From contig OY987303.1 of the NCBI GenBank assembly GCA_963920635.1, positions 51,583,223 to 51,647,222 of the forward strand: DNA of 64,000 bases. Direction: 5' to 3'. The notes beneath the pieces are model-generated. The model did no database searches and was not told the origin of the DNA. It saw only the letters and a program-made list of their open reading frames with translations. A program made the translations under genes and the position numbers. Within the stretch, counting starts at the first letter, position 1, and every line of letters begins with the position of its first letter. Positions 35,211 through 45,689 of this stretch are shown in pieces. Source of the DNA: Pseudeuparius sepicola (taxonomy: Eukaryota > Arthropoda > Insecta > Coleoptera > Anthribidae).

Positions 35211-35980
35211 ATATTTGGTATGTAGGTTATTTTTTACGAAATAAAAATGAAAACTCACCTCAGTATACTGTAAATATTGACGAGGTCCCAGTTTATCGGC
35301 AGCGTGAAAGGCCGAATAGGTGTCCCTGATTAAATCTGAACACCCTGTAGGCATATTCAGAATTTTTACAATCAAACTTTCTGCCTACTCAAATTATTGC
35401 GCAATATTTGGTATTTAGGTTATTTTTTATGAAATAAAAATGAAAACTCACCTCAGTATACTGTAAATATTGACAAGGTCTCAGTGGATCAGCAGCGTGA
35501 AAGGCCGAATAGTTGTCCCTCATTAAATCTGAACACCCTGTAGGCATATTCAGAATTGTTCCAATCAAACTTTCTGCCTACTCAAATTACTACGCAATAT
35601 TTGGTATTTAGGTTATTTTTTACGAAATAAAAATGAAAACTCACCTCAGTATACTGTAAATATTGACAAGGTCCCAGTTGATGAGCAGCGTGGAAGGCCG
35701 AATAGGTGTCCCTCATTAAATCTGAACACCCTGTAGGCATATTCAGAATTGTTCCAATCAAACTTTCTGCCTACTCAAATTACTACGCAATATTTGGTAT
35801 TTAGGTTATTTTTTACGAAATAAAAATGAAAACTCACCTCAGTATACTGTAAATATTGACAAGGTCCCAGTTGATGAGCAGCGTGGAAGGCCGAATAGGT
35901 GTCCCTCATTAAATCTGAACACCCTGTAGGCATATTCAGAATTGTTCCAATCAAACTTTCTGCCTACTCAAATTACAATA
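35211..35980 (+). repeat. Tandem array, four units of 193 bp
   Basis: ATATTTGGTA starts units at 35211, 35404, 35597 and 35790, an exact 193-bp spacing. Units carry CTCACCTCAGTATACTGTAA and AATCTGAACACCCTGTAGGC. Units 3 and 4 are almost identical, while units 1 and 2 differ at several places, pointing to a recent duplication of the last unit. The 98-codon minus frame is a shadow. Confidence 0.9.
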
Positions 35981-36084
35981 AACGGATATTAATCCGTGGA
36001 TTTCTTAATCGATTTTTAGCCGGTTTCTTCCTAACTTAATTGGAGGCGGGCTCAATAATTAAGAGAGATCGATCCCCCTTTTCC

Positions 36085-36325
36085 CTTTAATGAAAAGCTC
36101 TTTCCACGGCTTTTCCTTTGGTAAATCCCTTCGTGGCAGATCTACTGGTCATCGTGCCAGAAGAAAAAGTCGGCCTAAAATCGCTGGGCTCTTGAAAGTT
36201 TCCCCCGTCGACTGCCAGAAAGCGAGATGACAGCCGTCCCGAGGTGATAATATCGAAATTTTCGGCGCGTCGATACATAAAAATAACGCCGCCCGAATTT
36301 AGAAGCTATAAAACACGAGAGTTTG
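36085..36325 (+). repeat. GC-rich island, left member of an inverted pair
   Basis: The segment with GGTCATCGTGCCAGAAGAAA, CCCCGTCGACTGCCAGAAAG and CGAGATGACAGCCGT is present inverted at about 38440-38690, with substitutions and small indels. The two copies lie about 2.1 kb apart and flank the mariner element at 36851-38276. The composition is like that of the other GC islands. Confidence 0.75.
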
Positions 36326-36523
36326 TCTCTTAGGGGTTTTTATTTATATTTTGGCGAGTAGGATTTACGAGATTAGCGTTTATATGAGAAAAGCAGTATT
36401 TAGTTTCTTATTTTAGTACACGTTGAAGCTCCTATCTTCAGAGAATGTTTTTACATTTTAATTAGAAAGTTATAATTTCAATTTTTGGATAATGCTATTA
36501 AAAAGATATTTACATTTCTAGAG

Positions 36524-36665
36524 GGAGACTTTCAATTCAACGACAAGGTCGAACTTTAACAAATGTTTGGTGTGGTATTTAATCAAGTTAATGAGGCGAA
36601 TATTGTTTGGCAACAAGACGGTGCTCCAGCACGTAAATCAAATGCTGTCAAGAGGCATTTAGATG
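36524..36665 (+). pseudogene. Deleted IS630/mariner transposase fragment
   Basis: It aligns with 17150-17390 but lacks about 115 bp between TGGTGTGGTATTT and AATCAAGTTAATGA. The first-Asp block WQQDGAPARKSNAVKRHLDE is readable. It stops where a 90-bp repeat shared with 60762-60855 begins (CTATTTCATAGCATTT). The 70-codon ORF across the junction is therefore a chimera of two repeats. Confidence 0.75.
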
Positions 36666-36850
36666 AGGTCTATTTCATAGCATTTACCACGCTCTGCTAT
36701 ACTGGTAAAAATAACAGACTTATCAGCAGAAATCACCCGTATAGAATTCAAAGGTTTTTATGTTGTTCCAAGTAACTTCATTTAAACCATACCTATACTT
36801 ACCTGAACCATTGAGTAAAATGATATATATTTTAACCTAATTAAAATATA

Positions 36851-38276
36851 CAGGGTGAGTTTTTTCGATGACCACTATGGGGATCTCGGAAACTAGCAGA
36901 GCTAGCAAAAAGGTTAAGTGAGGAAAGAATTGCAGTTTTGAATGCTCAATCTAATGAATCTTTTGGATTTTTAAAAAAGTTCATGGCTCACTAGATATTT
37001 TGAAAAGAGTAATTTTTTGCTATTTCATCAGATCTCTGTAGCTCCGTTATTTCTGATTATACAGAAAAACTGTAGAGACAAGAATTGCAGATAATTTTGG
37101 GCTGAATAAGATAATCTGATCAAATTTTTTATGTTGTTTGTGATTTTTGAGATATGACAAACTTGTGTTTTTAAAAAAACGTAAATCATAGTTTTGAGCT
37201 TTCCAAAGATATAATACTCGGCATAGTTATTATAAAAAATAAAAGAACTATGGCAAATTTTCTGATTTTTTTTTTAATTTTCACGTAGTCAGCGATGGAA
37301 TATTTTCGTAATTACGTTCTATTTTATAATAAGACATATTGCAAACTTTTAAATATTTTATCTTTAGCTGGTAACAAAATAAAACAAAAATTATCATGAT
37401 GGAGCTCCACCACATAATTATTTGCCCGTGAGAAATTACCTAGATCAGCTCTATCCAAATAGCTGGATAGGAAGAAATAGACCTATTCGATTCCCCGATT
37501 TGCGTTTTGGATTTATTTTTGTGGGGAACAGTACAAAATAAAGTATGAGAGAATTGTTGAATTAAGAGCAGCTGTTTTAGAAGCAATTGCCAATTTCGAC
37601 AGGCGTTCTCTAAGAAAGGCGACAAATTCAGTTTTAAAAAGATGCAATATTTGCATAAATAATAATGGTGGATTGTTTGAACACCTTTTTTTATTTTAAA
37701 AGGTGACCTTTTAAAATAATAATAATTTGAATATGAGTTTTTTAACTTTTGTTTTATTTTGTTACATTTTGTTACCAGCTAAATACAAAATATTAGAAAG
37801 TTTTAAGTATGTCATTATAAAATAGAACGTAATAATGAAAATATTCCATGGCTGACTATGTGAAAATTTAAAAAAAAAAACAGAAAATTAGCTATAGCTC
37901 TTTTATTTTTTCTAATAACTATGCCGAGTATTATATCTCAAAAAATGGCCAATTTGATAAGGCCACAGCCAACTAAGTTTATGTCATATCCAAAAACAAC
38001 TTAAAAAATTTGATCTTGTTAAGCCCAAAATTATCTACAATTTTTGTCTCTACAGTTTTTTCTGTATAATCAGAAATAACGGAGCTACAGAGATCTGATG
38101 AAATAGCAAAAAATCACTTTTTTTCAAAATATCTAGTGAGCCATGAACTTTTTTAAAAATCCAAAAGGGGCATTAGATCGTGCATTTAAAACCGCAATTC
38201 TTTCCCCATTCAACCTTTGTTCTAGCTCGCTAGTTTCCTAGATCCCCATAGTGGTCATCGAAAAAAACTCACCCTG
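36851..38276. mobile_element. Mariner/IS630-type element with about 500-bp inverted repeats (copy 2, full length)
   Basis: The intact ends CAGGGTGAGTTTTTTCGATG and complement are flanked by TA (36849-36850 and 38277-38278), total 1426 bp. The arms are the same as in 425-1868. The transposase relic at 37440-37700 keeps FGFIFVG-type remnants and the C-terminal tail but lacks WPPRSPDL through a deletion (PIRFPDL). The terminal repeats take up more than two-thirds of the element. Confidence 0.85.
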
Positions 38277-38424
38277 TATAGATGTTCTTTTACTCAAAGC
38301 CTCGACTTTAACATTACAATTTATTTATTGTAATGCACTTTTTAAGTCGTTATGGCTCTCACTGTACGTCTCGCATGTCAGAAAATAAATAAATATATAT
38401 ATAAACCCCGAAGGGAGCAACTCC

Positions 38425-38700
38425 TCATGTTTTATAGCCCCTAAATTCAGGCGGCGTTATTTTTATATTTCGACGCGCAGAAATCTCCAGATTATCACCT
38501 CGCCACGGCTGTCATCTCGCTTTCTGGCTGTCGACGGGGGAAACTTTAAGAACCCCAGCGATTTTAGGCTGACTTTTTTTCTGGCACGATGACGGACGTC
38601 CCGCCTCCCGAGCAGTGGATCTGTCGCGAAGGGATTTACGAAAGAAAAGCCGTGGAAGGAGGTTTTCATTAAAGGGAAACAGGAGGGACCGCTCGTTCTT
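38425..38700 (-). repeat. GC-rich island, right member of the inverted pair
   Basis: This is the inverted partner of 36085-36325. It shares GCTGTCATCTCGCTTTCTGG, GTCGACGGGGGAAACTTT, CAGCGATTTTAGGC and CTGGCACGATGAC. An extra 20-30 bp (GACGTCCCGCCTCCCGAGCA) is present here. The overlapping minus frames of 93 and 100 codons differ from the frame in the other copy, so coding is unlikely. Confidence 0.75.
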
Positions 38701-39031
38701 AATTGCGCCTTGCTCCAAATAAGTTGAAAAAAAAAAACAGGCAATAAATCGAAAACAAGATCCGGAAAGGAACATTTGTTTGTTGTAGGTCGTGTCGAGG
38801 GAAAATTTGTACATGCCTAATAGTATGGTCAGGAGTTTAACAGATATTTCGGGCTATATCAAATTTGTTCGCGATACCTTAAAAAAAACTAGAAAATATT
38901 TGGCATGTTTGAAAATTTAAATTTATTTTTTTAATTTAATTTTTTTATTAAAAAATATTACAAATATTTATGAATTTTACTTTTTATTTTAATTTTATTT
39001 TATTTTCTAAAACAATATAACTGACTGCCTT

Positions 39032-39470
39032 TGTATATAGTAATATACTGAGTCTCAACAATCACAGTCCAGACTCGTTGTCTTAGTTACACCCTTTATT
39101 GTTTAACCTTCACAAATCACAAATAAACTTGTCAGATACTGTCACTGACCAAGAATATTCTCTCAGCTCCAAAAAAATCGCACTAAAATCGCGTTATAAC
39201 CTTCAACTTCCCTCAGGCCCAATTCCCAGGGCTTATAGATTCAAATGGAAGCCTGGAGACTACTCTAGAATATTCCTGGCCAATGACAGATGCACAAATC
39301 AAAGTTTTAGCAAATTTCTAGAAACTGATGGAATACATCATAAAAATTATAAAACTGTATTAGAATACAAACATAAAATTTATCTGCTAAATCTTTGAGT
39401 AGGTTAGAAAACAGTGCAGACATGTTCATTGAAAGCTGATTTAACAACTTTCGAGGCATTTTTCGTTACA
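39032..39470 (-). repeat. Putative 3' LTR of the Ty3/gypsy element
   Basis: On the minus strand a purine-rich tract (AGAGGGGGGCAG, 39471-39482) is followed directly by TGTAACG, the usual arrangement of polypurine tract and LTR start. A TATACA that could end the LTR is at 39032-39037, giving 439 bp. No 5' LTR is available for comparison, so the boundary is inferred. The 99-codon plus ORF at 39099-39398 lies inside and is probably spurious. Confidence 0.4.
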
Positions 39471-39863
39471 CTGCCCCCCTCTAACATTTGATCGTCCCGA
39501 TCAAGTTATATGACCATCTATCTTCTCATGGTATGGAGACAACCTGACGATATTTACTATCTTCGTCTTTGCTGTTGGGCTACGTCTTATAGGATAAAGA
39601 CATAATTAATCTTGTTCACGACGATGTATGGCCCTTCCCAACTTCTATTAAGTTTCGGAGACCTACCTTTTATTCGCTTGGGATTGTATAAACACACTTT
39701 GTCATCCACAGTAAATTCAACACTGGTTGCTTTCAGATCGTAGCTGATCTTCATCTAGTCACTTTCTTGATGCAACTTCTTGCGAACGTCTTCATGAACC
39801 AACTGGAGACGCTCTTTCAGGTGATGTAGCCATCAGTAGATTCTGGATTTTCTGGTCGGCCGG

Positions 39864-40620
39864 TTATGATGTCGAAAACGACTTTCGTCTTTCCTGTCGC
39901 TTCATGCCCCAATTACTTTTTTTCTGATTCACTACCATCTTCAGGTACGTTTCTAAAATCTTATCGAACCGTTCCACGATACCATCAGACTGGGGGTGCA
40001 GGGGTGTTGTTCTTGTCTTGGAAATCCCTAGAAGGCGGCAGACATTTTGGAATATCTCCGACTCAAAATTCCGGCCCTGATAAGAGTGTAGTTCTCTTGG
40101 GACACCAAAACGACATATATCCAATTTTGGAACAGGACCTTTGCGACTGTGGTGGTCTCTTGGTTGGGGATTGGATAAACTTCTGGCCATTTGCTGAAGT
40201 AGTCCATGACGATTAACACAAACGGTTGCCAAATTTGCTGGTTGGGAGGTCCCGCTACGTCGATGGCGATCCTTTCAAAAGGAGCTCCGTCCAGGTATTG
40301 CATCATTTTACCCCTGTTCCTAGTTTTGGATCTTTTCGCCGAAGCACATTCTTCACATCGGCGGCACCAATCTTCGACATCTTCCCGAGAGTTTACCCAG
40401 TAAAACCTCTCTCCAACTTTATTTTTTACTAATGCCAATGTGTCCACCTCCAACGCCTTCGTGCAAGGCTTTTAAGACCCCCGACACTTTTTTCTTTGGA
40501 AGTACTGTTAGAAATAGCTTTTCTTTTCCATCTGGACTTTCCCAAACTCTCTTTAGTACACCATATTTAATTACTAACAGTCCCTTAGTAGATAAGCTAT
40601 GTCGGTTCTGGCGCAAATTC
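39864..40620 (-). pseudogene. Ty3/gypsy integrase, damaged
   Basis: The minus strand carries the HHCC zinc region (HEGVGGGHIGI then WCRRCEECASAKRS), followed by the core (PFERIAIDVAGP with the first Asp, VMDYFSKWPEVYPIP). Next come GVPRELHSYQGRNFESEIFQ and HPQSDGIVERF with the Glu. The second catalytic Asp, normally in HSDQGRNF, is Tyr. Frameshifts separate the blocks near 40030-40150 and 40425. The enzyme cannot be active. Confidence 0.9.
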
Positions 40621-41000
40621 CCATGTTATTTCTTATGAAGCTTCATTTGGAATTTCAAGGTCGTTCGCGGTTCCATCCAGCCGACGATGACGTCACCGCG
40701 ACTTCCTCACGCGCGTTTGACGTTTACGTGTCGCGTAACTGTCAAATGTCATGTAAGTGTCAAAATGTCGCGTAACTGTCAAATGTCACGGAACCGTCAA
40801 AACATCGATGAAAACGTCAACCCTTGCGTCAAAACGTCGCGTAACTGTCAAAATGTCACGTAAACGTCAAACGCGCGTGAGGAAGTCGCGGTGACGTCAT
40901 CGTCGGCTGGCTCGAACCGCGAACGACCTTGAAATCCCAAATGAAGCTTCATGAGAAATAACATGGGAATTTGCGCCAGAACCGACATAGCTTATCTACT
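40587..41000. repeat. Palindrome, 414 bp, interrupting gypsy pol
   Basis: The arms of about 150 bp begin AGTAGATAAGCTATGTCGGT and return inverted, ending at 41000. They contain TTCCTCACGCGCGTTTGACG and GATGACGTCACCGCG. The roughly 110-bp centre repeats GTCAAAATGTCGCGTAACTG-like units of about 18 bp. The outermost 25-30 bp of the arm coincide with gypsy coding sequence (QNRHSLSTKGL on the minus strand), so flanking DNA is part of the palindrome. Confidence 0.85.
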
Positions 41001-41064
41001 TCCCTTTGTGTTCAGTATGCCTTCAACTCTGGTGATTTGTCCGAAACATCTTTCCATTCAGGAT

Positions 41065-42150
41065 TTATATGTCAAATATTATACCGAATATGGGATCTTC
41101 ACTTTGCTCTCTGGCGATGACTTCCGAATCCCAATTTTCAGGTCCACGGACAGTAGTTTGTTTACATAAAATTAGGTCCGGGTTTTCTCTTAATTCCTGT
41201 CGACTACAGTGATGACAGTCTTCATTACAGGGTCTTCTTGACAACGCATCAGCATTATTATGGTTGTCTCCTTTGCGGTGTTCCAGTTTGAAGTCATATT
41301 CCTGCAGCCTTTGAAGCCATCTTGCCACTTGTTCTTCTCGATTCTTCTAATGGAATAGCCATTTTAGTGATGCGTGGTCTGTTCTTAATATGAAAGGTTG
41401 GCCATATAAATACTTGTGGAAATATTCAACGGCCTTAACCACTGATAACAGTTAACTTCTTGTCACGCAGTAGATTCTCTCTGGCCTTGACAGAGTTTTA
41501 CTGAAGTAGGCAATAACTTTTTCTTGCCTTTCTTGCTCCTGGGACAGCACTGCTCCAACACCAAAGTAGCTGCTGGCATCTGTATCCACGATGAATGTCT
41601 TTTCAGGAACGGGAAACTTCAAAATCGGTGAAGAACATAAAGCTTTCTTCAAGGTCTGAAATGCCTGTTCTTAATCTGAGGTCCACATATAATCGATCCC
41701 ATCCTCTGTGAGCCTATGCAGCGGCGTGGCTATGTGTGCAAAGTTTGGGACGAATCTCCTGTAATAAGTGCACAGGCCCAGGAAGCTCCTTAGTTCATGT
41801 TTATCTTTCGGTCGCGGCCATTTTTCAATTGTCTCTATCTTTTCTGGATCTGTTTTAACTCCTTGCTCTGAAATTACATGCCTCAAATATCTAACTTCCT
41901 TCTTGAAGAGACAGCATTTGTTTGAGCTTAGTTTTAGGTTAGCTTCTCGTAACTTCTGGCATACCTCTCGGACATTCTTCAAATGTTCTTCCCAAAATGA
42001 TGACATCATTCAGGTATACTAGACAGGTTTTGCATGTCATTCCTTTTAGCACAGAGTCCATGAGCCTCTCAAAGGTTGCTGGCGCGTTACAGAGGCCAAA
42101 TGGCATAACATTAAATTGCCATAAACCTGTACGAGTAGAAAATGCAGTTT
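41065..42150 (-). pseudogene. Ty3/gypsy reverse transcriptase and RNase H, damaged
   Basis: Blocks on the minus strand run in order: KTAFSTRTGLWQFNVMPFGL and CNAPATFERLMD, then CLVYLNDVIILG (catalytic YxDD with Asn for the first Asp). HVISEQGVKTDPEKIE, WPRPKDKHELRSFLGLCTYY and RRFVPNF follow. RNase H has FIVDTDASSYFGVGAVLSQ and FKLEHRKGDNHNNADALSRR. Frameshifts or stops occur near 41660 and between 41330 and 41450. The fingers part of RT is missing by deletion. Confidence 0.92.
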
Positions 42151-42430
42151 TCTCGCTGTCACGCACGCCATCTATGAAGCCGCTTACCGAAATTTGTTCC
42201 CGGAATTCGACTCGGGCCGATGGATAGGCCAAATTTACCAGGCGGGCAATGTCGGCTTCAAGTTGTTGCAAGGTCTCATCGGTGCGTTGTCGCCTACCGT
42301 TCAGTTGCGCCTGGTATACCTGTTACAGATGGGCTTCCCCATATCGCATTTCGAGGGCCTTAACCAGGAAACTATCATGCTGAGCGTCAGCCGGTATCGT
42401 TCGCAACACTTCAGTGGCCTCGCCTCGTAG
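42150..42430 (-). pseudogene. Ty3/gypsy Gag capsid fragment fused in frame to RT
   Basis: The minus strand reads RGEATEVLRTIPADAQ, LVKALEMRYGEAHL, one stop, QVYQAQLNGRRQRTDETLQQ and LEADIARLVNLAYPSA, then FIDGVRDSE. This is the retrotransposon Gag capsid C-terminal pattern (ALExRFG, QxxxAQLxxRxQ, ADIxRLxxLAYP, FIxGxxD). At about 42151-42156 it passes directly into KTAFSTR of RT. Protease and the first third of RT are deleted. Sequence beyond 42430 belongs to another repeat. Confidence 0.85.
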
Positions 42431-42439
42431 ACATAACAT

Positions 42440-42930
42440 ATGAACATAACTGTACCCAACCTACACATATAAATGCAGTCGTCAACTAAAGTTTTTGGTG
42501 CCGCTGTGTACCTTTCAATGTAAAAGCTAAAAACAGATGGGGGTTAAAATCACAGTTTGTTTTCCATCCATCTGATAGACAATAATATAGCAACACTTTT
42601 GTAGTTGGGCGGTGGTATTTTGTCTATGTTTTTTATTTACAACAAGACTGGATAATTACAATGTTTGTTACCGTGTTTTCGTAACGAGCATGTTCCGAAA
42701 CATATGCTCATCTTAATGAGGGTAACATTAACATTCCGGCTCGAGAGACAAAATAGACGAATTTATGCGGGCATAAAGTTTTAAATTCAAAAAAATATAA
42801 TGACTATAACTTTTAAACTAGTGTCGTTAGTATCCATACGAATATTGTAAAAATACCCCTATTTTTTGTAAACCTTTTCCCAGCTAGTTATAAATATTGT
42901 AAATTACATTGATACAGGCAACCAAACATG
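42440..42930 (+). repeat. Repeat shared with 56900-57640
   Basis: Common landmarks are GTCAACTAAAG, GTGTACCTTTC, TACAACAAGACTGGATAATT, GACAAAATAGACGAATTT and GATACAGGCAACCAAACAT. At the other site this sequence forms the right interior of the 3.7 kb TIR element (54010-57721), so this is a partial copy of that family. No frame is convincing. Confidence 0.75.
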
Positions 42931-43229
42931 CAATTTCCAAGGAAACCTTTTAAACATAGTCACGTGACAAGTGACGTTTTAAACAAAATCGCTTATTATT
43001 GTTAAAATTTAAAAACGATTTATTTCAAAAGATTGTTTATTTTTCAATTTTATTATAATGGACCAACTTTTAACGCTCTCTTGAAATATTTAGTTTCTTG
43101 TCACTTTAATATACGGTACAGATATCGATTCACAATATTTTGAAATCGGTTAGTATATGTCTATTGGCCTCTAAAATACTTCCAACATGGCAAAAACGCG
43201 ACACGATTCCGTTTTTGCTAAATATCCTT

Positions 43230-44553
43230 CATTTTTGGGGGACAAGAGTAAAGAAACATTTGAGTTTTGTCTCATTACTTATGTTACTACTAGAGTCGGT
43301 ACTACCAAAATTTTGTGGTTCTGAGAACAATGCAGCTTTAAAAACATGCCTATAAAGGGAAAAGTATGTCGATCTGGTGAGAAAAAGGTTGAAATCTCAA
43401 GGCAATTAAAATTAAACCGCTGTGTTATAAAAAAAATTTGTAATGTACAATCAACGAAGAAGCTTAAGTAATGCTCCAAAATCGGGATAAGGCCGCATAA
43501 AACAGATAAAGCTACCGATCGCAGTATAAAAGAAATCCATTTTGGCATGCAGAGAAAATAAAAAAGGGAATTCGACAAGTGAGTTTTTCTGTAAAATCTA
43601 TTAGGCGTTGGTTAATTGCATTCGGTCTTTATGGGCGAAGACCAGCGAAGAAGCCTTTTGTTTCTGCTAAAAATAGATGAACAAGGTTTGAATTTGCAAG
43701 GAATCATATTAACTGGGAAGTTCGTCAATGGAAAAACGTTTTATTTTCTGATAAAACAAAGTTCAATATGTTCAGTTCAGTGGGTAGGACGTCCGAAGAA
43801 TGAAAGGTTTAACCATCCATATTGTCTGGACACGGGGTGGGCCCCTTATTTCATATCGGTGGCATCATTTACAGATTTGTTTATCTAGACATCTTAAAGG
43901 AACAAATACTTCCATTTGCTCAAGAGAATTTGTCCTTATGGTGGATTTTTCAGCTCGACAGCAGTCCGAAGCATATATCGCTAAGATAATAAGAGAAGGG
44001 TTTACAACTAAAAATAAATGTAATGAAGTGGCTTGCTTAAAGTCCTGATCTTAACCCTATTGAGAACCTCTGGGATCGTATTGATAGGAAAATAAGAGAA
44101 GAAAACGATGGCAAATATGAATCCAAAGAATATATATTAGAAACCGTCATGAGAGCATGGAATAGTAATGTTTCGCAGGAAGTGGCTTGCTTAAAGTCCT
44201 GATCTTAACCCTATTGAGAACCTCTGGGATCGTATTCATAGGAAAATAAAAGAAGAAAACCATGGCAAATATGAATCTAAAGAAGAACTATTAGAAGCCG
44301 TCATGAGAGCATGGAATAATGTTTCGGAAGAATATATGTCAATTAAGGTGTAAAATTTGTTTCTTTACTTATGTCCGCCCAAATATTAATATAAAAATAC
44401 AGACGCTAAACGTGTTGCCGTTTATTATTAAAATTACTATATTTTATAACCTTATAATATATAAAATTGCTTTCCAAAGTTTAATAAAATTTTAAAAATT
44501 AAATAAAATTAACAGAATAACATATCCAAAGTTTCTTTACTTGGCCGGTACTG
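43230..44553 (+). pseudogene. Tc1-like transposon with a broken transposase and duplicated 3' end
   Basis: Plus-strand pieces read IRRWLIAFGLYGRRPAKKPF, ARNHINWEVRQWKNVLFSDK, SVGRPKNERFNHP, ILPFAQENL and WLAxSPDLNPIENLWDRIDR (third catalytic block). These are in the Tc1 DD34E order. The SPDLNPIENLWD segment occurs twice, at about 44030-44175 and 44180-44340, as a 150-bp tandem duplication. Ends resembling (A)CAAGAGTAAAGAAAC near 43243 and its complement near 44525 may be the TIRs. Several frameshifts make it inactive. Confidence 0.8.
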
Positions 44554-44579
44554 ATGAAACTTATAATTTGTCAGTATAC

Positions 44580-44950
44580 CTTGACGTTTCCACGCGATAT
44601 ACAATTATTTAAGGCTCCAACAAATATATTATAAGGTATGCGTCTAGACGCGCCTGCCCGCGTGACAAGAGATGAATGGAACCGTGCAAATGCCGCCGCA
44701 TATGAATATTAAAACGAAAACTACCACCCCACCGAAAATAGGAGGGTGTCACCTTCAGCCGCTGTCGCGACCCGTGGGGTTGGTTTTCGCCCTGCTAGCC
44801 ACCAAGTCACATTTCCAACTTTTAAATTAGGTTTCGCGGCACAGCTACAGTATTTAACAATTACGCGGGCGTCTTAACGAGTTTTGGGGGGTGGAATGTT
44901 TCATTTCGAGTTTTAATACAACCCTCAACAATGTCGGCCGGGTTGGAATT
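44580..44950. other. GC-rich island
   Basis: GCGCCTGCCCGCGTGACAAG, AACCGTGCAAATGCCGCCGC and CACGGGTCGCGACAGCGGCT (complement at about 44760) mark a CG-rich stretch. It has short AT cores (ATTAAAACG, TTTAAATTAGG), no ORF above 60 codons and no repeat match noticed. Possible regulatory DNA, by composition only. Confidence 0.3.
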
Positions 44951-45129
44951 ATTGTGTAGTTGTGTAGGTACTCTTTCTCGTCAAAAGGCCTTGATGTCGG
45001 TCAACCAACAAAACATATAGATATCTAATTTATTGAATTTTAATTGGGTTTTTCTCCACCAAACTGGTTAAAAGGCAATATGGCAATAATATTTTACTGA
45101 ATTCCACTGAACATCCAGCAACACAGTTA

Positions 45130-45341
45130 TTCACAGTTATATATATTTCCTAGAATAAATGCTGATTCTAACGAACGTTAAATAGACTACAAAAGTCTCC
45201 CCAACATAGAACTTTCCACATTCGCAAGGAATTTCATAAAAGCAATTTTTTGAACTTTGTATACCTCTTTAACAAGCATCGATCTTAATGTATTTTTGGT
45301 TTTAAATCCTGTTCTGACATCAAAACGATTGCCTATGCGTT
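45130..45341 (-). pseudogene. Penelope-like GIY-YIG region, fragment in minus orientation
   Basis: On the minus strand: RIGNRFDVRTGFKTKNTLRS and MLVKEVYKVQKIAF, a frame change, then EIPCECGKFYVGET and a truncation. It is about as close to 33260-33430 as a sister copy would be. It breaks at 45341, where plus-strand Penelope sequence from the other end of the element starts. The fragment ends on the left near 45175. Confidence 0.8.
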
Positions 45342-45660
45342 AAATTAAATAAAGGAACTTACAAGAGGATAAACAACGACCCCAAAACTTCCATAGGAAC
45401 TAAAATATACAAAACACTGTATAAATACCGCGAACAAATCACACAGAGACAAAGGACACTTTTAACTCCGCATCATTCAAAACCTCCACACTTGTATGGT
45501 TTACCAAAAATACACAAAACTTCGCCTCATTGTAAGTTCGATAAATTCACCATGTCATTCGTTAGCAAAATATTTACCTACTTAAAATTGTTAATCCGTT
45601 AGTAACAAACTCAAATTCATTTATCAGGAACAGTAATCATTTTTTAGAAAAAAAAATTAG
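45342..45660 (+). pseudogene. Penelope-like RT N-terminal fragment in plus orientation
   Basis: Plus-strand translation gives TYKRINNDPKTSIGTKIYKT, LYKYREQITQRQRTLLTPHH and SKPPHLYGLPKIHKTSPHCK. The LYGLPKIHK motif is diagnostic of the start of Penelope-type RT. After this the frame degenerates (MSFVSKIFTYLKLL, then stops). The fragment abuts the minus-strand GIY-YIG piece at 45341, so two pieces of the element meet in opposite orientation. Confidence 0.8.
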
Positions 45661-45689
45661 GGAACATCAATTTCCGGATACCTATACAG

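Noticed and set aside
35211..35980. CRISPR array
   Set aside because: Repeats are 193 bp and directly adjoining without variable spacers; it is an ordinary tandem array.
36563..36775. 70-codon ORF near the GC island
   Set aside because: It is a chimera of a deleted transposase fragment and a 90-bp repeat found also at 60762.
39099..39398. 99-codon plus-strand ORF
   Set aside because: It lies within the likely LTR of the minus-strand gypsy element and shows no domain.
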